This document shows, in pieces, positions 20,472-30,108 of a DNA stretch of 37,677 nt. The DNA is taken from the NCBI GenBank assembly GCA_012964235.1, contig DTUJ01000157.1, forward strand, positions 1-37,677, in the 5' to 3' direction. The notes beneath the pieces were generated by a model. That model saw only the letters and a program-made list of their open reading frames with translations, was not told where the DNA came from and did no database searches. The stretch is from Fidelibacterota bacterium (GTDB lineage: Bacteria; Fidelibacterota; Marinisomatia; Marinisomatales; UBA8229). Every line of letters begins with the position of its first letter. The first letter of the stretch is position 1. A program made the position numbers and the translations under genes.

Positions 20472-22229
20472 TTGACAAAAATTCAAACATTATCAAAAGA
20501 TCTGCGTAATAAAATTTCTGCTGGTGAAGTAGTAGAAAGACCGGCTTCGGTTGTAAAGGAACTTATGGAAAACAGCTTGGATGCTGGCGCGTCAGAGATC
20601 ACCGTGGTGGTGGAAAAGGGAGGGCAACAAATCATTCAGGTAACTGATAATGGTGCCGGAATCAATTCGGTTGATATACCCAAGGCAATAGAGCGGTACA
20701 GCACGAGTAAAATTAAAAAATTGGATGACTTGTTTACTATAGATACATTTGGGTTCCGTGGAGAAGCACTTGCTAGTGTTGCATCTGTGTCAGAATTGGA
20801 AATTGCTTCCTGCCAAGAGGGGAAAGAGGGGGCAGAGGTGATAGTCCAGAATGGTGAATGTTCAGAAATCCGTCCTGCCCCAAGAGTGAGAGGTACCCAA
20901 ATCACAGTACATAACTTATTCTATAATACCCCTGCCCGGAGAAAGTTTATGAAGTCACCTCGTATAGAACTTCGGCAAATTATCCAGACGATTAAACGAA
21001 TGGCTTTGTCACACCCGGAAGTGAATATTATTTTATCTGCTGATGGAAAAGAAGTGGTGAATGTACAGCCCGAGTCTCTTGAAGAACGGATTGCATCATT
21101 ATTTGATCCTACCTATCAAGAAAATCTTTTATCTGTTCAATTACAAAAAGGGGATTATTCATTTTCAGGTTTTATAGGGAATCTGAATCTTGTCCGGTCA
21201 CGCCCAGGAGACCAATATATTTTTTTGAATAGACGGTACATTAAGAATAGACTTTTGAATTCTGCGGTATACTCTGGATATCAATCCTTAACAAAACGTG
21301 GGGAGTTCCCATTCTTCGCACTGAATTTAGTTATCCCCCCTGATCAAATAGATGTAAACGTCCACCCCATGAAAATTGAAGTCCGATTTAAGGACGAATG
21401 GAGGGTTTACCATGTATTGAAATCTGGTATAACCGATTCTCTATCGGATGTGCTGGAGACTATCCCGTATTTTGAGAAAATGACTGGAGACTCTAATGTA
21501 AAGGAACCCAACATTTCAACATCCGGAGTTGGTAGTGTCAAGCAGGAAATATTTCCATTTAATCGTCGTATTCCTGGACCGGTACAATCCTCTGCCCAAC
21601 TTGAACGAGCAAAGAGTTATGCTTCCGAACTTGCGACACGGCAGGAATCTTCCAGCCGAATTGATGTGGAAAATATTTGGCAGATACACAAGAAATATGT
21701 TGTGTCTGAGATTAGCAGCGGCCTTGTAATTATTGATCAACATGTTGCCCATGAACGAATCCTTTTTGAAGAAGCAATGAATACTTTTAATACAGGATCC
21801 ATGGCTTCACAGGCGCTTCTTTTTCCTGAAATTCTGGATTTCTCTCCCGATGAATACTCTGTTTTTTTGGAAGTATTACCTTTTCTTGAAAAGATAGGAT
21901 TTCGTATGAAGGAAACAGGAAAATATAAAGTCGAATTGGAAGCGATACCCTCTGAAATGAGCTGGGGTAACGAACGACGTGTGATCAAGGATATCATTGA
22001 CCATTATTTAAGCCATCAGAATGAATATAGTTCAATGCAGGAAAATCTTGCAGCATCTTTTGCCTGTCATGCTGCTGTTAAAGCTGGAGATACGCTCTTA
22101 AAAGATGAGATGCAGGAATTGGTGAATCGTTTATTCGGGACAAAGCATCCTTACTATTGTCCCCATGGCCGCCCGATTATCGTACAACTTTCACTTGATG
22201 AATTGGATAAACGGTTTGAAAGAGAATAG
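20472..22229 (+). CDS. mutL: DNA mismatch repair protein MutL, TTG start, endonuclease-type C-terminus
   Basis: LRNKISAGEVVERPASVVKELMENSLDAGAS, FGFRGEALASVASVSE, LFYNTPARRKF; C-terminal DQHVAHERILFEE, ACHAAVKAG and CPHGRPI. Confidence 0.96.
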   Translation: MTKIQTLSKDLRNKISAGEVVERPASVVKELMENSLDAGASEITVVVEKGGQQIIQVTDNGAGINSVDIPKAIERYSTSKIKKLDDLFTIDTFGFRGEALASVASVSELEIASCQEGKEGAEVIVQNGECSEIRPAPRVRGTQITVHNLFYNTPARRKFMKSPRIELRQIIQTIKRMALSHPEVNIILSADGKEVVNVQPESLEERIASLFDPTYQENLLSVQLQKGDYSFSGFIGNLNLVRSRPGDQYIFLNRRYIKNRLLNSAVYSGYQSLTKRGEFPFFALNLVIPPDQIDVNVHPMKIEVRFKDEWRVYHVLKSGITDSLSDVLETIPYFEKMTGDSNVKEPNISTSGVGSVKQEIFPFNRRIPGPVQSSAQLERAKSYASELATRQESSSRIDVENIWQIHKKYVVSEISSGLVIIDQHVAHERILFEEAMNTFNTGSMASQALLFPEILDFSPDEYSVFLEVLPFLEKIGFRMKETGKYKVELEAIPSEMSWGNERRVIKDIIDHYLSHQNEYSSMQENLAASFACHAAVKAGDTLLKDEMQELVNRLFGTKHPYYCPHGRPIIVQLSLDELDKRFERE

Positions 22230-22270
22230 GAAATACTGCATTCAATTGATCTGAATTATCTATCAGTAAT

Positions 22271-23206
22271 ATAAACTCACAAACGCCGGCTCTTATTATT
22301 ATTGGTCCAACTTCCTGTGGGAAATCTCACCTTGCTGTTGAAATCGCCGGCAGAATAGACGGAGAAGTGATTGGTCTGGACTCGCGCCAGATATATAGTG
22401 GAATGGAAATTGGTACTGCCCAACCCACAAAAAAGGAACAGGATGCAATTCCCCATCATCTTATTGGTATTCGTTCTCCTGAAGAACCGATAACCTCAGG
22501 TGAATATGCGAAACTGATTACAGCTACAGTGAGGGATGTTCGGAAACGTGGTAAAGAGCCAATAATCTGCGGGGGATCAGGTTTATATTATAGAGCAATC
22601 ACTAAGGGAATTTTTAAAGGCAGTGTTAGTAACCTTAAAGTACGTGAACAACTTGAAAAAGAGTATGATGAAGAAGGAGGAAGCGTTCTATTAGGAAAGC
22701 TACAGAGCGTAGATCCTGATTATGCGAAAATTGTTCATCCAAACAATCGCAGGAGACTGGTGCGGGCGCTTGAAATCTACAAAGCCACGGGGAAACCACC
22801 CTCTATCCACTTTAAGAAGCAGAAAAGGTCTGGAGAAAAAGGCCTGGACAAATTTACAGTTTTTCTAACCTGTTTTATTGATAAATTGGAAAAACGAATT
22901 CGACAGCGAACAAAAATAATGTTAAGTAATGGATGGATAGAGGAAGTACAGAACCTTCAACTGAAGTTCCAAAATAAACTGTTACATCCACTAGACTCTA
23001 TTGGTTACCGGCAGATAATTGCTTATTTGAATAATAAATTATCCTATGAAAAAATGGTGGAAGATATTAATCTGCGTACACGCCAGTATGCAAAACGGCA
23101 ATTACAGTGGTTCAGTAAGGAATCGTCTGACATGAAAATTGAATTGTCGGGAGATTTTAAAAAATCTGATATTGCTGCTCGAGTTATTCATAGTTGGCAA
23201 GGTTAG
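22271..23206 (+). CDS. miaA: tRNA dimethylallyltransferase MiaA (apparent non-canonical start)
   Basis: In-frame TPALIIIGPTSCGKSHLAVEIAGRIDGEVIGLDSRQIYSGMEIGTAQPTKKEQDAIPHHLIG. The P-loop lies upstream of the ORF-track start (GTG 22367); ATA 22271 is a tentative start. Confidence 0.88.
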   Translation: MNSQTPALIIIGPTSCGKSHLAVEIAGRIDGEVIGLDSRQIYSGMEIGTAQPTKKEQDAIPHHLIGIRSPEEPITSGEYAKLITATVRDVRKRGKEPIICGGSGLYYRAITKGIFKGSVSNLKVREQLEKEYDEEGGSVLLGKLQSVDPDYAKIVHPNNRRRLVRALEIYKATGKPPSIHFKKQKRSGEKGLDKFTVFLTCFIDKLEKRIRQRTKIMLSNGWIEEVQNLQLKFQNKLLHPLDSIGYRQIIAYLNNKLSYEKMVEDINLRTRQYAKRQLQWFSKESSDMKIELSGDFKKSDIAARVIHSWQG

Positions 23207-23292
23207 ACTCCCACCCATTTTTACTAATACAACATTATTATTTTTCTTTTTAACTATTTCCCCTATTTATTGTATGTTCCGGCTCGAATTAG

Positions 23293-23389
23293 CCCTTTAA
23301 TCCATTCCAGTGAGAAGGAAAGGGAGCAATTGAGAACCTCCGTTCATACGGTTCCAGCAAACTGGAATGATTCAAGCGGGGGTTTTTTT
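23293..23389 (+). promoter_or_regulatory. PyrR-type transcription attenuator leader (anti-antiterminator / antiterminator / terminator)
   Basis: PyrR-box-like ATTCCAGTGAGAAG in a hairpin (CCCTTT/AAAGGG lower stem); 9-bp perfect antiterminator CATTCCAGT(23303-23311)/ACTGGAATG(23361-23369); alternative terminator CCTCCG(23337-23342)/CGGGGG(23377-23382)+T7; pyrR starts downstream. Confidence 0.85.
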
Positions 23390-23444
23390 ATAGCCTCCAG
23401 TTGGAAAGGGTAGAGAATACAACATTGATCATGGTAAGTTAATT

Positions 23445-23993
23445 ATGGTGAAAGCAAAACAGGTTTTAGACGCAAAATCAATACAAAGTATTGTAATACG
23501 TTTGTCTCATGAAATTGTTGAAAAGAATCATGATTCTACCGAACTTACTCTAGTAGGGATCCAAACCCGTGGAGGACCTCTGGCAAAGAGGATTCAGGCC
23601 TTAATTCATAAACACTCAGGTGTGAAAGTTTCCTTGGGATTGGTAGACATAACCTTTCATCGGGATGACTTTAGGGACCGATTGGTGGTTCCACAGGTGA
23701 AAGGGACTGATTTACCTGATTCCATTGATGATGGAATTGTCATTTTGGTGGATGATGTGCTTTATACAGGAAGAACGGTTCGTGCAGCAATCGAAGTTTT
23801 GCTTTCTTATGGAAGACCTGGGAAAATACAGCTGGGGGTATTGGTTGATAGAGGACATCGGGAGATGCCCATTAAGGCAGATTTTGTTGGAAAGAATATT
23901 CCCACCCAAGACGGTGAACATGTGGAAGTTCTTTTAAAGGAAGTGGATGGAAAAGATTCTGTAGAATTGAGGTTTTATGAAAGGGATTCTTGA
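23445..23993 (+). CDS. pyrR: Bifunctional pyr operon attenuator / uracil phosphoribosyltransferase PyrR
   Basis: VGIQTRGGPLAKRI, VILVDDVLYTGRTVRAAIEVL, LGVLVDRGHREMPIKADFVGKNIPT. Confidence 0.96.
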   Translation: MVKAKQVLDAKSIQSIVIRLSHEIVEKNHDSTELTLVGIQTRGGPLAKRIQALIHKHSGVKVSLGLVDITFHRDDFRDRLVVPQVKGTDLPDSIDDGIVILVDDVLYTGRTVRAAIEVLLSYGRPGKIQLGVLVDRGHREMPIKADFVGKNIPTQDGEHVEVLLKEVDGKDSVELRFYERDS

Positions 23994-24922
23994 TGCTCCA
24001 GCATAAACACCTTTTAGGTCTGGAAGGATATCCTTCCGAGGATATTCAGACTATTATTGATACAGCTTTTGGATTTCGGAAAGTGCTGGAACGTCCAATT
24101 AAAAAAGTACCATCCTTGCAAGGAAAAACAGTAGTAAATCTTTTTTTTGAAATGTCTACACGTACCAGAATTAGTTTTGAATTAGCGCAAAAACGTATGA
24201 GCGCTGATACAGTTTCTTTTTCGGCTGCTTCAAGCAGCCTGAACAAAGGTGAGAGTTTCAAAGATACCGTTCAAAATATCGAGGCCATGAAGATTGATGC
24301 TGTTATTTTGAGACACCCTGCATCAGGTGCACCCCTGCATTTAACCAAATTTGTAGATGCAGTAGTGATCAATGCAGGAGATGGGACGCACGAACACCCT
24401 ACCCAGGCTATTTTGGATATGATGAGCCTTCAGGAACAGTTTAATAACCTAGAGGGACTGAAAGTGGGAATAATTGGTGATATTTCCCATAGCAGGGTTG
24501 CGTTAAGTAATATTTTTGGATTGACTACCATGGGTGCAGATGTGATGATCTGTGGCCCGTCAACACTCATACCACCCCATATTGAAAAACTTGGTGTAAA
24601 GGTCAGTTATGATATGGATGAAGTAATTGATTGGGCCGATGCTGTTAATATACTCCGAATTCAATTGGAACGAATGGGTACCGGCTTATACCCTTCTATA
24701 CGGGAGTATAGAGAATTATTCGGCCTCTCCGTAGAACGAATAAAAAGACACAGCAAGGATCTTGTAGTAATGCACCCGGGACCCATGAATAGGGGAACGG
24801 AAATTGACAGTGCGGTGGCGGATAGTGACAGAGCAATTATTCTTGATCAGGTTTTAAACGGTGTTGCTTCCCGGATGGCAATCCTGTATTTATTGCTAGG
24901 CGGGAAAACAGAAGAAAATTGA
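23993..24922 (+). CDS. pyrB: Aspartate carbamoyltransferase catalytic subunit
   Basis: FFEMSTRTRISFELAQKRMSADTVSFSAASSSLNKGESFKDT, GDGTHEHPTQAILDMMSLQE, MHPGPMNRGTEID. ATG overlaps the pyrR stop. Confidence 0.97.
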   Translation: MLQHKHLLGLEGYPSEDIQTIIDTAFGFRKVLERPIKKVPSLQGKTVVNLFFEMSTRTRISFELAQKRMSADTVSFSAASSSLNKGESFKDTVQNIEAMKIDAVILRHPASGAPLHLTKFVDAVVINAGDGTHEHPTQAILDMMSLQEQFNNLEGLKVGIIGDISHSRVALSNIFGLTTMGADVMICGPSTLIPPHIEKLGVKVSYDMDEVIDWADAVNILRIQLERMGTGLYPSIREYRELFGLSVERIKRHSKDLVVMHPGPMNRGTEIDSAVADSDRAIILDQVLNGVASRMAILYLLLGGKTEEN

Positions 24923-24936
24923 TTTAGTAAAGAATA

Positions 24937-26229
24937 ATGCGAAGTAAAAAACAGCCGAGAGAACTCCTGCTAAAAGGTGGCACTGTTGTTGATCCATTTC
25001 GAAAAGAAAAATATGTTGGAGATGTCTTTATTAAGAATGGTAAGATTCAGAAAGTTGGTGATGTGAACTATAAATCTTCTATGACCCAGGTTGATTGTTC
25101 CGGTTTGATTGTGACGCATGGATTTTGTGATATTCATGTTCATTTTCGGGAACCTGGGAGGGAAGATAAAGAAAGCCTTGCTACTGGATCACAAGCGGCT
25201 CTCGCAGGAGGATTTACACGTGTTTGTGTTATGCCAAATACCAATCCTCCTCTTGACACTCCAGAATCGATTCGTTTCATTGTAGAAAAAGCAGAGACAT
25301 TACCCATTCATATTCATCCTATTGGTTCCATTACCAAGGGACAGAAAGGCAAAGAAATTTGTGAGATGGCCGCAATGAGAAATGAAGGCGCAGTTGCTTT
25401 TAGTGATGATGGCATACCTGTCTCAGATGGAGAAATTATGCGGCTTGCTTTAGAGTATGCAGGAATGATTGGAGTACCAATTATCAATCATGCTGAAGAT
25501 TGTTGCATCCGTAAGAATGGTGTTATGAACGAAGGAGAAATATCAACTCGAATGGGATTAACAGGGAATCCGGATATTGCCGAATCAACTATGGTGAACC
25601 GCGATTTAGAACTTGCACAGTTAGCAGGCTCAGTTCTTCATGTTCCTCATGTTAGCACGGCTAAAGCCATTAATCATGTTCGAAGAATGAAAAAAGAATA
25701 TAAACACCTTTCGGCAGAAGTGACCCCACACCATCTGTATTTCAATGATGAAGCTCTCGTTGAATACGACACAAATTTAAAGGTTGCTCCACCGATAAGA
25801 ACAGAGCATGACCGTCGAGCACTCATAAAAGCTTTGAAAGATGATGTAATCGATTGTATTGCTACTGATCATGCCCCTCATACTATTGAAGAAAAAGAGA
25901 GAACTTTTGATCTGGCTCCCTTTGGAATGATTGGGCTTGAGAGTTGTTTTGGTGTGGTTTATCAGATATTAGTGAAAGAGTCAGGGATGGCACTTGGAGA
26001 ATTGATACAAAAGTTGACCGTAAACCCAAGAATGGTGATGGGATTCCAGCCTGATTTGTTCAAACCTGGAATTCAGGCAGAGATTTCTGTGATTGATACA
26101 GAGAAGGAATGGGTATTTAAAAAATCGTCCATTCAATCCCGTTCTGGCAACAGTCCTTTCCTTGGTAAAAAAGTAACAGGGAAAATTCACTTTATTCTTT
26201 CGAAAGGAATCATTACTGAAATAACTTGA
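24937..26229 (+). CDS. pyrC: Dihydroorotase
   Basis: GFCDIHVHFREPGREDKESLATGSQAALAGGFTRVCVMPNTNPP, CIATDHAPHTIEEKERTFDLAPFGMIGLES. Confidence 0.96.
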   Translation: MRSKKQPRELLLKGGTVVDPFRKEKYVGDVFIKNGKIQKVGDVNYKSSMTQVDCSGLIVTHGFCDIHVHFREPGREDKESLATGSQAALAGGFTRVCVMPNTNPPLDTPESIRFIVEKAETLPIHIHPIGSITKGQKGKEICEMAAMRNEGAVAFSDDGIPVSDGEIMRLALEYAGMIGVPIINHAEDCCIRKNGVMNEGEISTRMGLTGNPDIAESTMVNRDLELAQLAGSVLHVPHVSTAKAINHVRRMKKEYKHLSAEVTPHHLYFNDEALVEYDTNLKVAPPIRTEHDRRALIKALKDDVIDCIATDHAPHTIEEKERTFDLAPFGMIGLESCFGVVYQILVKESGMALGELIQKLTVNPRMVMGFQPDLFKPGIQAEISVIDTEKEWVFKKSSIQSRSGNSPFLGKKVTGKIHFILSKGIITEIT

Positions 26230-26271
26230 TCCTTCCTCTTTTCTTTAATGAGGTTGGCTTATTTTATCTAC

Positions 26272-26277
26272 TATAAT
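26272..26277 (+). promoter_or_regulatory. Candidate -10 box for the rplM operon
   Basis: Perfect TATAAT about 70 nt upstream of the rplM ATG; no convincing -35. Confidence 0.3.
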
Positions 26278-26349
26278 TTGTATTGAATAAATGTTGACTA
26301 TGATTGGAGAGTTATACTACCTTCACCAACTTTTACCGAAGTGAAAATT

Positions 26350-26778
26350 ATGAGAACAAAGTCTATCAATAAATCAGAAATAAACCATGATTGGTGGGTG
26401 GCCGATGCAGAGGATCAAACCCTTGGACGGTTTGCGAGTCGAATTGCCCAGGTTTTAAGAGGAAAGCATAAACCCCAATTTACACCTCATATGGATATGG
26501 GTGATTTTGTCATTGTTGTCAATGCGGAAAAGATTAGGGTTTCAGGAAATAAGGAAATTGACAAAACGTATTTTAAGCATTCTGGTTATCCAGGTGGAGG
26601 CTCAACAAAAAATTTAAAATTTATGAGAAAAACTTACCCAAAAAGAGTAATAGAAAATGCTATCCGGGGAATGCTGCCTCACAATCGTTTAGGCAGTAAA
26701 ATTTTTAAGCATCTTAAGGTTTTTGCAGGCCAGGATCATCTGCACCATGCCCAGCAACCTAAAAAACTTGAAATGTAA
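26350..26778 (+). CDS. rplM: 50S ribosomal protein L13
   Basis: MRTKSINKSEINHDWWVADAEDQTLGRFASRIAQVLRGKHKPQFTPHMDMGDFVIVVNAEKI. Confidence 0.97.
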   Translation: MRTKSINKSEINHDWWVADAEDQTLGRFASRIAQVLRGKHKPQFTPHMDMGDFVIVVNAEKIRVSGNKEIDKTYFKHSGYPGGGSTKNLKFMRKTYPKRVIENAIRGMLPHNRLGSKIFKHLKVFAGQDHLHHAQQPKKLEM

Positions 26779-27171
26779 ATGAATAAAGAAACTTATCAAG
26801 CAACCGGAAGAAGAAAAAGTTCAATTGCCCGTGTCTTTCTTAATCCTGGGAAGGGATCTTTTTTAATCAATGGTAAAGAATATAAAAAGTACCTTTGCCG
26901 TGAAAGCTTAGCAATCCTTGTGAATCAACCTCTCAACACGGTTGGTTGTACTGATGAGTATGACATTATTAGCACTGTGAGAGGAGGAGGGCTCACCGGA
27001 CAAGCCGGTGCTGTTCGATTAGGTATATCCCGGGCTCTTCTACAAGTAAACAAAAATCATCGTACTTTATTGAAAACTGCTGGTTTTCTCACAAGAGATT
27101 CCCGTCGGGTGGAGCGGAAAAAATACGGTCAACCCGGAGCTCGCAAGAAATTTCAATTTTCAAAAAGATAA
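26779..27171 (+). CDS. rpsI: 30S ribosomal protein S9
   Basis: ATGRRKSSIARVFLNPGKGSFLINGK; RGGGLTGQAGAVRLGISRALL; C-terminal KKYGQPGARKKFQFSKR. Confidence 0.97.
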   Translation: MNKETYQATGRRKSSIARVFLNPGKGSFLINGKEYKKYLCRESLAILVNQPLNTVGCTDEYDIISTVRGGGLTGQAGAVRLGISRALLQVNKNHRTLLKTAGFLTRDSRRVERKKYGQPGARKKFQFSKR

Positions 27172-27175
27172 TTTT

Positions 27176-28138
27176 ATGGCACGGATTAGTTTTGATGATT
27201 TATTAAGCATAGGTGCTCACTTTGGACATGTAGTCCGCAAGTGGAATCCAAATTTCCAGCCTTATGTTCTCATGGAAAAAAATGGTGTTCACATTATTAA
27301 TCTTGAGGAAACACTGAAAAATCTTGAGAGAGCACTCCATTTTATCACAGACGTGATTTCACGCAATGGCGAAATTCTATTCGTCGGTACAAAAAAGCAG
27401 GCAAAAGATATTATTCAACAGGAAGCTGATCGATGTGGAATGTTTTATGTGGTTGAGCGCTGGCTTGGTGGGACACTTACAAATTTTTCTACAATTAAGA
27501 AAAGTATCAAGCGTCTTCAACTTCTGGAAAAAGAAGGATCAAGTATTTATGAGAATCTGACCAAGAAAGAATTACAAATGCTTAACCGTGAGAGGATTAA
27601 GTTATCTGATCAGCATCGTGGGATCAAGGATATGCGGCGCCTCCCTGATGCAGTTGTTATTGTGGATGCATTTTTTGAGTCTATTGCTATCAAAGAGGCA
27701 AATTTGTTGGAAATTCCAGTAATTGCTATAGTGGATTCTAACACAGATCCTAGGAAAATTGATTATCCGATTCCGGCAAATGACGATTCTATCCGAACAA
27801 TCCAATTAATCATATCTACTCTGACTGATGCTGTGATTGAAGCAAGGACAAAGGATGATGCTGTAGAAGATATTAAATTGGATTCCGAACAGTCAGATTC
27901 CAAGGAAGATAAGTCTGAAATAAAGAAAGAACAATTATCCGAAGAGACAAAGATAGAAACTGCCGCAGAGGAACTGGCAGTAAATACTGAAGAATTTGAT
28001 AGCACGACAGAAAAAACTGCTAAGAAAAAATCAGTCAAAACGAAAACTACCCTAGGGACTGATTCTGAAGAAAAGAAGACAAAAGGAAATAAGGATAGCC
28101 AGAAGAAACCTGCTGTAATAGAAGAGGAAGAGAATTAG
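27176..28138 (+). CDS. rpsB: 30S ribosomal protein S2 with long charged C-terminal extension
   Basis: LLSIGAHFGHVVRKWNPNFQPYVLMEKNGVHIINLEETL, FVGTKKQAKDII, RWLGGTLTNFSTIKKSI; tail of about 95 residues rich in E/K/S/T/D. Confidence 0.96.
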   Translation: MARISFDDLLSIGAHFGHVVRKWNPNFQPYVLMEKNGVHIINLEETLKNLERALHFITDVISRNGEILFVGTKKQAKDIIQQEADRCGMFYVVERWLGGTLTNFSTIKKSIKRLQLLEKEGSSIYENLTKKELQMLNRERIKLSDQHRGIKDMRRLPDAVVIVDAFFESIAIKEANLLEIPVIAIVDSNTDPRKIDYPIPANDDSIRTIQLIISTLTDAVIEARTKDDAVEDIKLDSEQSDSKEDKSEIKKEQLSEETKIETAAEELAVNTEEFDSTTEKTAKKKSVKTKTTLGTDSEEKKTKGNKDSQKKPAVIEEEEN

Positions 28139-28144
28139 TTTGTT

Positions 28145-29481
<1,337 letters not shown>

Positions 29482-29487
29482 ATAGAT

Positions 29488-30045
29488 ATGATTGAAAATA
29501 TTTTAGAAGATTCTGAACATCGTATGGATCAAACTCTTGTCCATACACGAATGGAGTTAGGGAAGGTTCGAACAGGACGTGCAAATCCAGAACTTCTTGA
29601 TGGCATCCAGGTGAGCTACTACGGAACAATGACACCGTTAAATCAGGTAGCAAATATATCAGTTCCGAATCCACAGAGAATGTCTATCCTGCCCTATGAA
29701 AAAGCATTGATTCCTGATATTGAAAAAGCGATCCTCGAGAGTAATATTGGATTGACACCCAGCAATAACGGTAATGCTGTCATCGTTCCTATACCCCAAT
29801 TATCTGAGGAGAGGAGAAAGGAACTTATCAGATATGTTCATGATTTAGTGGAAGAGGGAAGAGTTTCTGTTCGGAATGTTCGAAAGGATGCAAACCACCA
29901 ACTGAAGGATCTCCAAACTGGGGAGCATATATCAGAAGATGAAATCAGACGAGCGGAAAATGATATTCAGACAATGACGGACAGGCATATCAATGAATTG
30001 AAAACAGTACAGGAACAAAAAGAAAAAGAAATCATGAAAGTATAG
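29488..30045 (+). CDS. frr: Ribosome recycling factor
   Basis: LGKVRTGRANPELLDGIQVSYYGTMTPLNQVANISVPNPQRMSILPYEK; VSVRNVRKDANHQLKDL. Confidence 0.97.
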   Translation: MIENILEDSEHRMDQTLVHTRMELGKVRTGRANPELLDGIQVSYYGTMTPLNQVANISVPNPQRMSILPYEKALIPDIEKAILESNIGLTPSNNGNAVIVPIPQLSEERRKELIRYVHDLVEEGRVSVRNVRKDANHQLKDLQTGEHISEDEIRRAENDIQTMTDRHINELKTVQEQKEKEIMKV

Positions 30046-30052
30046 TTCTTTC

Positions 30053-30080
30053 CCCTTCGCGGGCGACTCCTTTAGAAGGG
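30053..30080. terminator. Possible terminator hairpin between convergent frr and nrdJ
   Basis: CCCTTC ... GAAGGG inverted repeat 8 nt after the frr stop, followed by TTAATTT; AT-rich spacer to the convergent nrdJ stop. Confidence 0.4.
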
Positions 30081-30108
30081 TTAATTTAAAATTAAATATA
30101 TAAAGTAT

